A DNA stretch of 64,000 nt, from NCBI RefSeq assembly GCF_029889905.1, contig NZ_JARANZ010000012.1, positions 42,687 through 106,686 on the forward strand, written 5' to 3'. Source of the DNA: Chromohalobacter sp. 11-W. GTDB lineage: Bacteria > Pseudomonadota > Gammaproteobacteria > Pseudomonadales > Halomonadaceae. The notes under the pieces were generated by a model. It was not told the DNA's origin and ran no database searches. It was given only the letters and a program-made list of their open reading frames with translations. The position numbers and the translations under genes were made by a program. Shown here piece after piece: positions 7,747 through 17,677 of this stretch (position 1 is its first letter; each line of letters begins with the position of its first letter).

Positions 7747-9550
7747 GCCGCATTTCGACATCGGTAACCCGTTCGGGGCGCGCATAGAGGAAGCCTTGCA
7801 CCATGGCACAGCCTTCTGAACGCAGATAGTCCCGCTGCGCCTCGGTTTCCACTCCCTCGGCAATCACATCCAGCCCCAGGCCGCGTGCCATGGCGAGAAC
7901 TGCCGACGTGATCGCGGCATCGGCGCTATCGTCGGGCAGGGCGCGCACGAAGGCACGGTCGAGCTTGAGCTTATCCACCGGCAACTGCTTGAGATAGGCC
8001 ATTGATGAATAGCCGGTGCCGAAGTCATCTATGGCAATCGGATGCCCCTTGTCACGCAGCGCGACAAGACGCGTCGAGATATCCCCGGCGCGCTCGTCGA
8101 GCAGCACCGACTCGGTCAGTTCCAACCCCAGCATGGCCGCAGGCACGTTGTGCTTGGACAGACTGGCGGACAGCCGCGACTCAAGATCGCCCTGGATGAG
8201 CTGCACCGCAGAAATATTGATCCACACCGGCACGAACGATATCCCTTGCTGACGCCAGGTCGCCAGCTGCGCGCAGGCATGATCGATCACCCAGTCGCCC
8301 AGCGACGCCATCAAACCATGGCGTTCGGCCAGGGGGATGAACGTTCCCGGCGAAATCATGCCATGCGTGGGATGATACCAGCGCAACAAGGCTTCCATGC
8401 CGGCCAGTCGCCCATCGTCGAGATAGTGCTGGGTCTGGTAGAAGAGCTCGAGTTGCGTACCGTGCGCCAGAGCTTGGCGAAGCTCGTTGAGCAACTCGAG
8501 TTGAGGATCTCCCGCGACTTCTAGCGAGGGGCGGAAGCGTTGACTGTGGTTTCGCCCGTGGCGCTTGGCGGCATAGAGAGCCGACTCGAGACGCTGGAAC
8601 AGCACTCCAGAATCACGCCCGTCTTCGGGCGCACGGCACGTGCCGATGGTCAGCCCCAGGCGAAGGGGTTTATCGCCGATCTCGAACGGTTCGCTAAGAT
8701 GCCCGCGTAGCCCTTCCACCCATTGTTCATGATCGTCATAGGTCGTGGTGCGAATGACCATGAACTCGTCGCCGCCCAGACGGCCTACCACTCCCCCGGC
8801 GACGAAGGCGGCGAGCCGTTGTCCGAAGCGCGATAGCAGGCGGTCGCCCTTGTCGACGCCCATGGCATCGTTGACTGCCTTGAAGCCATCGATGTCGATC
8901 AATGCGATATCCAACCCCTCGCCGGCACGCAGGCGCTGCAAGCGCGAGGCCAGCAAATCATGCAGACGCCGACGATTGGGTAAGCCGGTCAACGGATCCT
9001 CGAAGCCGATACGCTGCAGATCCTGCTCACGCGCCTTATGCCGCGTGATATCGGTGAACAATCCCACGTAATGCGTGACCCGCCCCTTGTCATCCGTAAC
9101 CGCCCGCACACGCAGCCACTCGGGGAATTGATCGCCATGCTTGCGCTGATTCCAGACTTCTCCTTCCCACTGCCCGGTAGCATTGAGCGTTTGCCAATAA
9201 TGCTCGTAGAAAGCCTTGTCGTGGCGACCGGAGGAGAGCACCGACGGATCGAGGCCGCGTATCTCGTCATCACTGTAGCCGGTGATTTGCGTAAAGGCCG
9301 GGTTGACCGCCTCGATGCGATTGTGGGCGTTGGAAATCACCACGCCATCAGGGGAGAGCGTGAGCGCCGCTTCGGTCAGTTGACGACGGGTCGCCTCCAG
9401 ACGAATCTGCCGCCAGGCATCCAGGGCACCGATGACAACGACCACCAGAGCCGCCAGTCGCAACATTAGCGTCGGCAAAAGGCTCATAGAAGCCATGGCA
9501 GCAACACCCGTCCATACCAAGGGACGGTTAAGCGTAAAGACGGACCACAT
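7715..9550 (-). CDS. Membrane-anchored PAS-GGDEF-EAL c-di-GMP protein
   Basis: A 611-residue protein with one or two N-terminal hydrophobic segments (about residues 10-45), a PAS domain (about 60-180; NPAFTQITGYSDDEI), a GGDEF domain with intact RLGGDEF and an EAL domain. The EAL catalytic set is complete: [35 protein letters not shown] and QGFLYARP. No RxxD inhibitory site sits five residues before GGDEF. The protein may therefore both make and degrade c-di-GMP, with the PAS domain tuning the balance. It converges on the DUF2878 gene with overlap. No good ribosome site precedes ATG 9550, so the start may lie a little downstream, for instance at codon 19. Confidence 0.88.
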   Translation of the reverse strand: MWSVFTLNRPLVWTGVAAMASMSLLPTLMLRLAALVVVVIGALDAWRQIRLEATRRQLTEAALTLSPDGVVISNAHNRIEAVNPAFTQITGYSDDEIRGLDPSVLSSGRHDKAFYEHYWQTLNATGQWEGEVWNQRKHGDQFPEWLRVRAVTDDKGRVTHYVGLFTDITRHKAREQDLQRIGFEDPLTGLPNRRRLHDLLASRLQRLRAGEGLDIALIDIDGFKAVNDAMGVDKGDRLLSRFGQRLAAFVAGGVVGRLGGDEFMVIRTTTYDDHEQWVEGLRGHLSEPFEIGDKPLRLGLTIGTCRAPEDGRDSGVLFQRLESALYAAKRHGRNHSQRFRPSLEVAGDPQLELLNELRQALAHGTQLELFYQTQHYLDDGRLAGMEALLRWYHPTHGMISPGTFIPLAERHGLMASLGDWVIDHACAQLATWRQQGISFVPVWINISAVQLIQGDLESRLSASLSKHNVPAAMLGLELTESVLLDERAGDISTRLVALRDKGHPIAIDDFGTGYSSMAYLKQLPVDKLKLDRAFVRALPDDSADAAITSAVLAMARGLGLDVIAEGVETEAQRDYLRSEGCAMVQGFLYARPERVTDVEMRLKGDLEMSLP

Positions 9551-9642
9551 GGCGAGTTAGCGGCTCAATCAATAGAGGTTCGTGAAGTGCAGGCATCATG
9601 CCCCTTCTCTTGCGACCGGCGCAACCCGCACCCATCTGCGGA

Positions 9643-9671
9643 TTGCACCCATAACGCGCGCCCGGTAGGCT
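9643..9671 (+). promoter_or_regulatory. Possible fabA promoter
   Basis: TTGCAC at 9643-9648 and TAGGCT at 9666-9671 are 17 bases apart in the 210-base region between the divergent GGDEF-EAL gene and fabA. Both hexamers match only four of six consensus positions. A competing pair further down (TTCATT/TAGACT) is possible. No recognisable FabR- or DesT-type palindrome was found. Confidence 0.25.
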
Positions 9672-9760
9672 AGCCCAGCGTGCATTCATTCGGCACTGCC
9701 AGTAGACTAAGGTGTTCGTGCTCTGCGACGCACCACAATTTCGACTCTCGGAAAGACTCA

Positions 9761-10276
9761 GTGACCAAGCAACATTCTTTCAGCTACGAAGAACTGCTGG
9801 CATGCAGCCAGGGCGAGCTTTTCGGCCCGGGCAACGCCCAGCTGCCGGCCCCTAACATGCTGATGCTCGACCGCATCACGCAGATCCAGGAGGGCGGAGG
9901 CGAGTACGACAAGGGCGAGCTCATCGCCGAACTGGATATCCACCCCGACCTGTGGTTCTTCGACTGCCACTTCCCCGGCGACCCGGTCATGCCCGGCTGT
10001 CTAGGCCTAGATGCCATGTGGCAACTGGTCGGCTTCTACCTCGGTTGGCTGGGACATCCTGGCCGCGGACGCGCCCTGGGCTGCGGCGAGGTCAAGTTCT
10101 CGGGCCAGATAATGCCGAACGCCGAGAAGGTCACCTACCGGATCAACCTCAAGCGGATCATTACCCGGCGGTTGATACTGGGGATTGCCGACGGCACCGT
10201 TTCGGTCGACGGTCGCGATATCTATCAGGCCAACGATTTGCGCGTTGGCCTGTTCACCTCCACCGCGAATTTCTGA
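9761..10276 (+). CDS. fabA: 3-hydroxydecanoyl-ACP dehydratase/isomerase
   Basis: A 171-residue FabA, the bifunctional enzyme that dehydrates 3-hydroxydecanoyl-ACP and isomerises trans-2 to cis-3-decenoyl-ACP, starting anaerobic unsaturated fatty acid synthesis. The active-site His is in [13 protein letters not shown] and the Asp in [17 protein letters not shown] 9761 is chosen because it yields the family length (171-172) and the usual N-terminal block [20 protein letters not shown]. The frame continues upstream without conserved sequence. fabB follows after 13 bases, making the classic fabAB operon. Its cis-unsaturated products are the likely substrates of the lipid-modifying cluster at 3.1-7.7 kb. 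Confidence 0.96.
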   Translation: MTKQHSFSYEELLACSQGELFGPGNAQLPAPNMLMLDRITQIQEGGGEYDKGELIAELDIHPDLWFFDCHFPGDPVMPGCLGLDAMWQLVGFYLGWLGHPGRGRALGCGEVKFSGQIMPNAEKVTYRINLKRIITRRLILGIADGTVSVDGRDIYQANDLRVGLFTSTANF

Positions 10277-10289
10277 TCAGGAGGCTTCC

Positions 10290-11507
10290 ATGCGACGAGT
10301 GGTAGTCACCGGCCAAGGCATCGTGTCTTGCCTCGGCAATGACCAGCACCAGGTACTGGACGCGCTACGCAGCGGACGCTCGGGTATTCGTTACAAGGAT
10401 GAATACGCCGAACGTGGCTTCCGCAGCCACGTGGCCGGCGTCATCGATATCGATCTCGATACCTTAATCGACCGTAAGCTGCGTCGCTTCATGGGTGATG
10501 CCGCGGCATTCGCCTATGTCTCGATGGAACAGGCGATCCGTGATGCCGGCCTCGACGAAAGCGATATTTCCAACGAGCGTACCGGTCTGATCGCTGGCTC
10601 CGGCGGCGCGTCCAGCGCCAACCAGGTCGAAGCCGCCGATGTCCTACGCGAGAAGGGCCTGCGTCGCGTCGGCCCCTACCGGGTCACGCGGACCATGGGC
10701 AGCACGGTTTCCGCCTGCCTCGCCACGCCGTTCAAGATCAAGGGCGTCAACTACTCCATCTCCTCGGCCTGCGCGACCTCGGCCCACTGCATCGGCAGTG
10801 CCGTCGAGCAGATCCAGCTCGGCAAGCAGGACGTGGTCTTTGCCGGTGGCGGCGAAGAGGAACATTGGACGCTGTCCTGCCTGTTCGATGCCATGGGCGC
10901 ACTCTCGACGAGCTATAACGACGCACCCGAAACCGCCTCGCGTCCCTATGACGCCTCGCGCGATGGCTTCATCATCGCCGGAGGTGGCGGCATGCTGGTG
11001 CTCGAAGAGCTGGAGCACGCCAAGGCGCGTGGCGCCAAGATCTATGCCGAAATCGTCGGCTATGGCGCCACCTCCGATGGCTACGACATGGTCGCCCCCT
11101 CCGGCGAAGGCGCTGCGCGCTGCATGCGGCAAGCCATGGCGAACGTGGACGGTCCGATCGACTATATCAATACCCATGGCACCTCCACCCCGGTGGGCGA
11201 CATCGCCGAACTCAAGGCGGTTCGCGAGGTGTTCGGCGATACCACGCCGGCGATGAGTTCTACCAAGTCGCTGACTGGGCATTCGCTGGGCGCCACTGGC
11301 GTGCAGGAAACCATCTACTCGTTGTTGATGATGGAGCACGCCTTCATCGCCGCCTCGGCCAACATCAGCGAGCTGGACGATGCTGCCCAGGGCTTCGATA
11401 TCGTCGACCAACGTCGCGACGATGTCGCCATTGAGCGCGTGCTATCCAATAGCTTCGGGTTCGGCGGCACCAACGCCTGCTTGGTGCTACAGCGCTACCG
11501 GGACTGA
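10290..11507 (+). CDS. fabB: 3-oxoacyl-ACP synthase I
   Basis: A 405-residue KAS I condensing enzyme that elongates cis-3-decenoyl-ACP. The catalytic Cys is in [14 protein letters not shown], and the two His residues are in [11 protein letters not shown] and [10 protein letters not shown]. The glycine-rich [13 protein letters not shown] closes the protein. The length equals E. coli FabB (406). ATG 10290 follows AGGAGG at 10279-10284; the frame extends back into fabA without conservation. The gene ends 36 bases before a strong bidirectional terminator. Confidence 0.97.
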   Translation: MRRVVVTGQGIVSCLGNDQHQVLDALRSGRSGIRYKDEYAERGFRSHVAGVIDIDLDTLIDRKLRRFMGDAAAFAYVSMEQAIRDAGLDESDISNERTGLIAGSGGASSANQVEAADVLREKGLRRVGPYRVTRTMGSTVSACLATPFKIKGVNYSISSACATSAHCIGSAVEQIQLGKQDVVFAGGGEEEHWTLSCLFDAMGALSTSYNDAPETASRPYDASRDGFIIAGGGGMLVLEELEHAKARGAKIYAEIVGYGATSDGYDMVAPSGEGAARCMRQAMANVDGPIDYINTHGTSTPVGDIAELKAVREVFGDTTPAMSSTKSLTGHSLGATGVQETIYSLLMMEHAFIAASANISELDDAAQGFDIVDQRRDDVAIERVLSNSFGFGGTNACLVLQRYRD

Positions 11508-11543
11508 GCGCGATCTCGCGCCGTACCGTTCCTCGGTAACATG

Positions 11544-11577
11544 AAAAAGGGGCGTCTCTCGCGAGACGCCCCTTTTT
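11544..11577. terminator. Bidirectional terminator between fabB and plsC
   Basis: GGGGCGTCTC at 11549-11558 pairs with GAGACGCCCC at 11563-11572 around a four-base loop. Five A precede and five T follow the stem, so it can end transcription from fabB (plus) and from plsC (minus). Confidence 0.9.
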
Positions 11578-11608
11578 GCATGCTGGCACACCTGCCGTCG
11601 ACAGAGGC

Positions 11609-12364
11609 TCAGGCCGGCACCTTGGCAGGCTCGCCCTCAACCTCGGGACGCGGTACCGCGGAGATCTCGCGAAGCTGCGCCTCGATCCAATGCTCGACCT
11701 CGGCCAGTACCTCGTTGGTGGAACGCCCCTGCGTGGCGATCGGCTCGCCGACCACCACATGCAAGTCTCCAGGCTTCTTGACCCAATGTCGTCCCGGCCA
11801 GTGTTCGCCGGCATTATGGGCTACGGGCAACACCGGGACACCCGAGCGGCAAGCAATCACCACCCCGCTCTTGTTGTAGCGACGCCGCTGCCCTGGCGCC
11901 ACCCGCGTTCCCTCGGGAAAGATCAGCACCGATAGCCCCTCGGCCAAACGCTGCGTGCCTTGCTCGAGCACCATACGCATGGCCCGCGACGGTCGCGAGC
12001 GATCCAGCGCGATGGGCTTGATCAAGCGCAGTCCCCAGCCGAAGACTGGTATATTGAGCAGCTCACGCTTGAGTACCGTGCACACTGGCACCTTGAGCAG
12101 CTGCAGGAACAGAGTTTCCCACTCGCTCTGATGATTGGCGAGCACCACGCAGGGCCCCTCAGGTACGTTATCGCGCCCGCTGATGTGATAACGCACCCCG
12201 CAGGACACAGCGAACCAACCCACGATGAAGCGGTTATACAGATTCAGCAGCCGAAAACGCGAAAACAACGGCAAGAACGGTGCGGCCGGTAACAACACTA
12301 GGCCGCTGATCAGCAGGGCCAAAAAGTAGCCGGTATAAAATACGAGACTGCGTAACACCTTCAC
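11609..12364 (-). CDS. plsC: 1-acyl-sn-glycerol-3-phosphate acyltransferase
   Basis: A 251-residue inner-membrane acyltransferase that converts lysophosphatidic acid to phosphatidic acid. N-terminal membrane segments (about residues 5-30) precede motif I, NHQSEWET, in which the acidic residue of the HX4D motif is Glu. Motif III is FPEGTRVAPG. The proline-rich C-terminal tail is poorly conserved. The start is a GTG at 12362-12364 that overlaps the TGA of the upstream gene (GTGA), so the two are translationally coupled. PlsC supplies the phospholipid pathway fed by FabA/FabB next door, but lies on the opposite strand. Confidence 0.9.
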   Translation of the reverse strand: MKVLRSLVFYTGYFLALLISGLVLLPAAPFLPLFSRFRLLNLYNRFIVGWFAVSCGVRYHISGRDNVPEGPCVVLANHQSEWETLFLQLLKVPVCTVLKRELLNIPVFGWGLRLIKPIALDRSRPSRAMRMVLEQGTQRLAEGLSVLIFPEGTRVAPGQRRRYNKSGVVIACRSGVPVLPVAHNAGEHWPGRHWVKKPGDLHVVVGEPIATQGRSTNEVLAEVEHWIEAQLREISAVPRPEVEGEPAKVPA

Positions 12365-13233
12365 GTCGCCGACTCCTTGTCATGCAACAGGCACCAGTCA
12401 TCCAACATGCGGCTCAGCTCGAGCCGCCAGGGCTTCTGGTGGATACCGAAAACGTCCAATACGCGGCGACAATTCAGGACACGCCGTAACGGATGGTCGT
12501 GATGATGATGCAAGGCGTGCAACGTCCCTAATGTCGCGTCACGCTCCTGTCGCTCGAGATGCGTGGTGAGGTAGGTGCGTACGACGGAGGCGAACGTATA
12601 CGGGCTGATCGGCTCGGTACCTGCCAGATGATAGGCGCCCCACGCATCGGCGCCACAACCTTGCTGCTGCATCATACCGATCAACGCCATGGCCACCGCA
12701 TCGACCGAGGTCGGGCACAGGATGATGTCTTCCGCGGCGCGTACTTCGTCACCCGCCAGCAGCGTGTCGAGTAACTCGGGTAACCAGGCATGCGCGCCGC
12801 CGAGCGCGAACAGCGGCCCCAGCCGTACGATGAGATGTTTCGGCAGACACTCACGCACCCGGTCGCCGGTGGCAATCAAGCGCTTCAGACTGTCATCGCG
12901 TGGCGCCGGGATGACATGCTCGTCGAGCGGCCCGTCGCCCCCATCCTCATAGAGTTCATCGGATACGCACCAGATCAACGGCACATCGTATTCCCGACAC
13001 AGCGCGAGGTTGGCGTCGACCGCCTCGACATGGGCCATGACCTCAGCGGGCGCCAGACGTGACGGCGCCGATAACGGTGGCACCACCAGCGCATCGGGCC
13101 GGGCCTCGGCCAAGGCCTCCGCCGAGACTTGCGTCTCCTCGACGATGGTCAATTGGGTATCGCGACGTCGATTGGCCTCACGCGCCAGCGCCAGACTCAA
13201 GCAATGTCCCGCATCCGCCAGCAACAGCTTCAC
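12361..13233 (-). CDS. RmlD-like NAD(P)-binding sugar/epimerase-type protein
   Basis: A 290-residue protein with the extended-SDR layout of RmlD-like dTDP-4-dehydrorhamnose reductases: a beta-alpha start (VKLLLADAGHCLSLALA), VSDELYEDGGDGPLDE where RmlD has its sugar-site loop, RLGPLFA, and a C-terminal substrate part. The usual glycine-rich GxxGxxG is not evident and the YxxxK pair is not clear, so enzymatic activity is uncertain. GTG 13233 is chosen because an AAGGAGAGG sequence precedes it; 39 extra codons upstream look non-coding. It forms a two-gene unit with plsC through a four-base overlap. No other sugar-nucleotide genes are nearby. Confidence 0.7.
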   Translation of the reverse strand: MKLLLADAGHCLSLALAREANRRRDTQLTIVEETQVSAEALAEARPDALVVPPLSAPSRLAPAEVMAHVEAVDANLALCREYDVPLIWCVSDELYEDGGDGPLDEHVIPAPRDDSLKRLIATGDRVRECLPKHLIVRLGPLFALGGAHAWLPELLDTLLAGDEVRAAEDIILCPTSVDAVAMALIGMMQQQGCGADAWGAYHLAGTEPISPYTFASVVRTYLTTHLERQERDATLGTLHALHHHHDHPLRRVLNCRRVLDVFGIHQKPWRLELSRMLDDWCLLHDKESAT

Positions 13234-13407
13234 GGCCTCTCCTTTCGCATGCTCGTTTCCTCGATTCGTCGTCCACCGCGTCGACAGGGCCACATATTCA
13301 CCCATCGCCGTATTGCCTGTCATCCTCATTGCCGCCGACAGGCTGCGCACGGAGACGCGCCGTGGTCGTGCGCAAGGCTCGTATTCTACGCCATGCAGGC
13401 GGTGGAC

Positions 13408-15270
13408 TCAGCCCGAAACCCCGGGATGCCCCGTTACCAGACCGTCCAGTACACGCTCCATTTCCAGAGCGGGCATGGGGCGGAAGAAATAGAACCCCTG
13501 CACCAGGTCGCAGCGCATCTCCCGGATCAGTGCGAGCTGCTCACGATTCTCGACCCCCTCGGCCACGACCTCCAGACCCAGGCGGTGGCCGATGAAGATC
13601 GCGGCCTCCATGATCGCGCGATCCTTGGGCTCGTCAGGAGCATCACGCACGAAGGCACGATCGATCTTGAGCGCCGTTACCGGAAAGTGCTTGAGATAGC
13701 TCAGCGACGAGTAGCCGGTGCCGAAATCATCGATGGCGATGCGAAAACCCCGGTCATGAAGCCGGCGCAAGCCCTCCAGGATACGATCGTCGGCTTCGAT
13801 GAGCACGTTCTCGGTAAGTTCCAACCCTATGTCCTGAGGACCCAGCCCATGGCGCCCCAGGCAATCTTCGAAGCGCTGGAAGACGTCGGGCCGGCTCATC
13901 TGTCGACCGGAGAAGTTGATATCGATGCGACCGATGGCTAGCCCGGCATCCCGCCACAGCACACGCTGCTGACAGGCGGTTTCCATGACCCAATCACCGA
14001 GGCGATGGATCAAGTCGGAGCGCTCGGCGAGGGGAATGAACTCGGCCGGCGAGATCGGTGGTCCCTCTGCCGGCTGCCAGCGGAGCAGCGCCTCGAGGTT
14101 CTCGATACGCCCACTCGCAGCAGAAACCTGAGGCTGGTAATGCAGCGAGAGTTCTCCGCTATCCAGCGCTTTCGTCAGCCGGTCGACAAGGCGATGCTGG
14201 TAGAGCAGTTGATCATGGAGCGTCTGGTCGAAGAAGCACACGCTACCGTGGCCATCCATCTTGGCCCGGTTCTTGGCCACATCGGCGTTGCGGATCAGCT
14301 CGCGGGCCGTTTCGCCATTATCCGGATAGAGGCTGACTCCCAGGCAGGCCGTCACTTGATGCCGAGAACCGTTCATCAGGAAAGGAGAACGCAGGGTATC
14401 TTGAATCTTGTGGACCCACTGCAGGAGCACCTCCTTGCGCTGCAACATCGGGCAGGCGATCACGAACTCGTCGCCGGAGAGCCGCGACATGATGTCTGAC
14501 GCTCCCATCACCTGATGCAGCCGCCGCGTCAACTCGACGAGTAACCGGTCTCCCTGCTCGTAGCTTAGAGCGTCGTTGACCGCCACGAAGTCGTCGATAT
14601 CCAGATAGACCAGCGTCATCCCGACACGCTTTCGGCGGCAATAGACGATGACCTCATCCAGCTGCGCTTCGAAGGTCTGGCGATTGGGAAGGTGGGTCAG
14701 CGCATCGAAGCGCGTGGCAAAATCCAGCTCGCGATACGCTCGCTTCTGATCCGAGAGGTCCACGTCGACACAAAACATCAGGGGATTCTCGGTGTGTTCG
14801 CCGAGCATCACGTGATGAGAGAAGACCGGGACCAGCTCACCACTCTTGTGCTGAAGCTCGAGTTCTTCCGCCGGAATCTCGACCCCCTTCTTCACCCAGG
14901 CCTGATGCGCCTGAATCACCGATTCACGCATGGGGTCCGGGATGATCAGCTCTTCCAGCGCTTGGCCCTGTGCCTCCGCGGCGCCATAGCCATAGAGCCG
15001 GGTGCTGGCCTCGTTCCAGTAGATCACGCGGCGATCGCGATCATAGCCCTGGACCGCCACTCTGGGCAGGCTTTCCAGCAGGGCTCGAAAACGCTGCTCG
15101 CTCTCCAGATACTGACGGCGCACGAGCTCGATATCATCCCGAACGCTCTCGCCCTGAGCATCCAACCATCTCGCCCTGAGCTGCTGCCACCGACGCACTA
15201 GCTTATGCCACTGCAAGACTAGCCAGCGTCGGAAAACGAAATCGTAACCGCTCATCAACTTTCCCATCAT
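13408..15270 (-). CDS. PAS-GGDEF(SGDEF)-EAL c-di-GMP phosphodiesterase-type protein
   Basis: A 620-residue protein without a signal peptide. After a basic N-terminus come a PAS domain (about residues 60-180; [15 protein letters not shown]), a GGDEF-like domain whose signature reads RLSGDEF, and a complete EAL domain ([44 protein letters not shown]). The first Gly of GGDEF is replaced by Ser and the RxxD site is absent, so cyclase activity may be weak or lost while phosphodiesterase activity should be intact. ATG 15270 lacks a clear ribosome site; ATG 15255, preceded by a GGGAAAG, is an equally good start. Its target could include the PNAG system encoded at 19-25 kb, which in E. coli is activated by c-di-GMP. 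Confidence 0.87.
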   Translation of the reverse strand: MMGKLMSGYDFVFRRWLVLQWHKLVRRWQQLRARWLDAQGESVRDDIELVRRQYLESEQRFRALLESLPRVAVQGYDRDRRVIYWNEASTRLYGYGAAEAQGQALEELIIPDPMRESVIQAHQAWVKKGVEIPAEELELQHKSGELVPVFSHHVMLGEHTENPLMFCVDVDLSDQKRAYRELDFATRFDALTHLPNRQTFEAQLDEVIVYCRRKRVGMTLVYLDIDDFVAVNDALSYEQGDRLLVELTRRLHQVMGASDIMSRLSGDEFVIACPMLQRKEVLLQWVHKIQDTLRSPFLMNGSRHQVTACLGVSLYPDNGETARELIRNADVAKNRAKMDGHGSVCFFDQTLHDQLLYQHRLVDRLTKALDSGELSLHYQPQVSAASGRIENLEALLRWQPAEGPPISPAEFIPLAERSDLIHRLGDWVMETACQQRVLWRDAGLAIGRIDINFSGRQMSRPDVFQRFEDCLGRHGLGPQDIGLELTENVLIEADDRILEGLRRLHDRGFRIAIDDFGTGYSSLSYLKHFPVTALKIDRAFVRDAPDEPKDRAIMEAAIFIGHRLGLEVVAEGVENREQLALIREMRCDLVQGFYFFRPMPALEMERVLDGLVTGHPGVSG

Positions 15271-15540
15271 CGAAAGATGCTGTTGCCTGCATCATGAGGC
15301 CAGATGGCATCTTCCACCACCGCGACCACTTCACCCTCACGGCATACGCAGGCATGCCTCCACACGGCAGCCCGACTCGGCATGACCGTTTTCATCCAGC
15401 GTAACGAAACGTGACCAACGTCAAAGCAATGCGACACTTTTTATACCTTTTTTGACATTTCGCTGCAGATATTCTCCTTTCCGAGGGTTGCTCGGACGAT
15501 CTCGGGCAATCTCGGTTCACACTGTAATGGAGAAGATCTC

Positions 15541-16335
15541 ATGAAACTCGATACCCTCAAGCATGGCGTCAATTCAAGCACCATACCCTCCGATCCGTTC
15601 GTCGACTACTGGTCGCCCTCGATTACCCAAGCCCTACACTATCAGGGCTGGGCCAAGACCGAGGTCCGCTCCCGGATAGATCTCGAGGCCTGGCAAGCAT
15701 TCACCGCCGACTTGCCGCGAGACCCCTATGTCAATCGTCGCTGGAAACGCATGTCCTGGCTGGCTCTGGATGAACATGACGAGGTCATCGATATGGGCCA
15801 TTGCCCCATGGCGCAGGGCGGTGCCTTTAATGATGCCGAGAGCATGGCGGACCGCCTGCGCTACTATGAGCCACTGACGCCAGCATTCATGGCCCGACCG
15901 GACGTGAAGGACTTCGTGCGTGCCTGGGCGCGGCTCTGGGACCTGAAGCCCAACGAGCCCATCCTGATGCAGATAACCGGCGTTCGTGGCGAAGGCATGA
16001 TCGACCCTCTGCAGGGTCAGGGGATTCATGCCGACGGATGCAAGGCGCTGAGCATCCTGGTGTTAAGCCGCCACAATGTCGCCGGGGGCGATAACCACCT
16101 CTATGCTGACAAGGCGGGCACTTGCGCCGTGGCCGACACGACCCTCGCCCCAGGCGATATCCTCCACCTGCGTGACGACCGTCTCTTCCATAGCGTAGAC
16201 GGCATCCACCAGGAAGATGCCGGAGCGCCCTTCGAGCGCTTCATCATCATCATCAATAGCCGCTTCGTGGATGCGTTTCAGAATCAGATCCTGCGTCGAC
16301 ACTTTCCCGAGGCGGTGCTCAACGAGACCCGCTAA
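15541..16335 (+). CDS. 2-oxoglutarate/Fe(II)-dependent dioxygenase (PF10014-like)
   Basis: A 264-residue protein resembling the 2OG-Fe dioxygenase family that includes Bacillus L-isoleucine hydroxylase. The iron-binding H-x-D is visible in QGIHADGCKAL, and the distal His in DRLFHSVDGI is followed by FERFIIIINSRF, which would hold the 2-oxoglutarate-binding Arg. The family oxidises free amino acids or related small molecules; the substrate here is unknown. ATG 15541 has GGAGA upstream. It is a single-gene unit: a 270-base gap precedes it (TTGACA at 15452 without a convincing -10 box) and a terminator shared with hmp follows it. It is not related in sequence to the ectoine hydroxylase EctD, which belongs to another family. 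Confidence 0.75.
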   Translation: MKLDTLKHGVNSSTIPSDPFVDYWSPSITQALHYQGWAKTEVRSRIDLEAWQAFTADLPRDPYVNRRWKRMSWLALDEHDEVIDMGHCPMAQGGAFNDAESMADRLRYYEPLTPAFMARPDVKDFVRAWARLWDLKPNEPILMQITGVRGEGMIDPLQGQGIHADGCKALSILVLSRHNVAGGDNHLYADKAGTCAVADTTLAPGDILHLRDDRLFHSVDGIHQEDAGAPFERFIIIINSRFVDAFQNQILRRHFPEAVLNETR

Positions 16336-16403
16336 AGACACATCAGCAATCACGACCGTATCGGTGCTGGGGTCGCCCCCAGCGCCATACCGGGCACCCA
16401 CGC

Positions 16404-16432
16404 AAAACGCCACGCCGGATGGCGTGGCGTTT
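16404..16432. terminator. Bidirectional terminator between dioxygenase gene and hmp
   Basis: AAACGCCACGCC at 16405-16416 pairs perfectly with GGCGTGGCGTTT at 16421-16432 around GGAT. A-rich and T-rich stem ends allow function for both convergent genes. Confidence 0.85.
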
Positions 16433-16451
16433 CGGTCAGCGGCACGACGTC

Positions 16452-17633
16452 TCAGGCGACGTGTGCCAACGACTCAGCCGGTCCGAAGAACTCATGATGG
16501 CGCCGTTCAGCCTCGACCCCGAGCGCTTCCAGCGCCGCGTCGACGCGGCGCATGAAATCCGCCGGCCCCACCGTGTAGCACTGCGCATCATGCGGCATGT
16601 AGTCCGCCAGCAACGCGGCACCCACACGGCCGACGTGATCGGGCGCATCCTCCGAACGCGGTTGTGAATAAATGGTCATTACGTGCAACGTCTCAGGGTA
16701 TGACCGGCGCAGCTCGGCCAGTTCGTCGGCGAAAGCATGCACCGCACCGTCGCGCGCCGCATGCAAATAGACGACTCGGCGCCCCTCGGCGAGCGCCTGC
16801 CGCGCCAGCGGCAGCATCGGCGTCTGCCCTACACCACCGCTAATCAGCATCACCGGCGCGTCGCCTGCGGCCAGGGTCAAATGCCCCGCCGGCGGCAGCA
16901 GTTCCAGAGTATCGCCCACCGCCAGGCGATCATGGAAATGACGGCTGACCTTGCCACCTTTCTCGCGCTTGATGGAAATCCGATACGTTGTGCCATTGGG
17001 TGCCGCCGAGAGGCTGTAGTGGCGATGCACCGTTTCACCGTCGATGGCCAGCTTGAGGCCGATATACTGCCCCGGACGATGCTCGGCGACCGCACCGCCA
17101 TCCACCGGCGCCAGCTCGAAAGAGGTAATGACCGCGCTCTCGGGATGCTTGGCGACGATGCGAAACGCACGGGTGCCATCCCAGCCACCAGGCTGGGCGG
17201 CGAAGTCGTGATAACGGCGTGCCTCTTTCTCGATCAACACCCCCGCCAGCTCCTCATAAAGCGCACCCCATGCGTCGGCGACCTCTTTTGTGACTGCCTC
17301 GCCCAGCACCTCACCGATCGCCGCCATCAGGCATTCGCCGACGATCGGATAATGCTCGGGGCGGATTCCCAGCGAGACGTGCTTGTCGACGATGATGCCC
17401 AGCACCTCGTCGAGACGCGTCGGCTCGTGGCGCAGTTGCACATAGGCGACAACGGCGCCCGCCAGCGCGCGCGGCTGTCCGCCGCTTTGCTGGTGCGCGG
17501 CGTTGAAAAACGTCTTGACCTCGGGATAACGCGCAAACATCAACGGATAAAAGCGCTTGGCGATGGCCTCGATGTGTGCGGCAACCACCGGTGCAGTGGC
17601 GGCGATGACGGATTCCTGGGCAGATGTCAGCAT
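16452..17633 (-). CDS. hmp: Flavohemoprotein (nitric oxide dioxygenase)
   Basis: A 393-residue cytosolic enzyme that turns NO and O2 into nitrate using NAD(P)H. The globin domain (1-140) has the distal Tyr in RFYPLMF, Gln in AAHQQSGG and the proximal His in RPEHYPIVG. The FAD domain has HRHYSLSAAPN, and the NAD domain has GGVGQTPMLPL. Length matches E. coli Hmp (396). ATG 17633 is preceded by AAGGAGA. The gene is transcribed away from norR from a sigma-54 type promoter at 17678-17692, about 33 bases of leader before the start. In E. coli hmp is not under NorR; here the layout matches Vibrio and Pseudomonas-like species where NorR drives a NO-detoxifying gene. Confidence 0.96.
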   Translation of the reverse strand: MLTSAQESVIAATAPVVAAHIEAIAKRFYPLMFARYPEVKTFFNAAHQQSGGQPRALAGAVVAYVQLRHEPTRLDEVLGIIVDKHVSLGIRPEHYPIVGECLMAAIGEVLGEAVTKEVADAWGALYEELAGVLIEKEARRYHDFAAQPGGWDGTRAFRIVAKHPESAVITSFELAPVDGGAVAEHRPGQYIGLKLAIDGETVHRHYSLSAAPNGTTYRISIKREKGGKVSRHFHDRLAVGDTLELLPPAGHLTLAAGDAPVMLISGGVGQTPMLPLARQALAEGRRVVYLHAARDGAVHAFADELAELRRSYPETLHVMTIYSQPRSEDAPDHVGRVGAALLADYMPHDAQCYTVGPADFMRRVDAALEALGVEAERRHHEFFGPAESLAHVA

Positions 17634-17677
17634 GATGTCTCCTTACGATGGGGCTTACAGTGTGTGCCCCTGCTATC

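Noticed and set aside
15452..15475. Sigma-70 promoter for the 2-oxoglutarate dioxygenase gene
   Set aside because: TTGACA is present at 15452-15457, but the nearest -10-like hexamer is only about 12 bases away, so the spacing is wrong.
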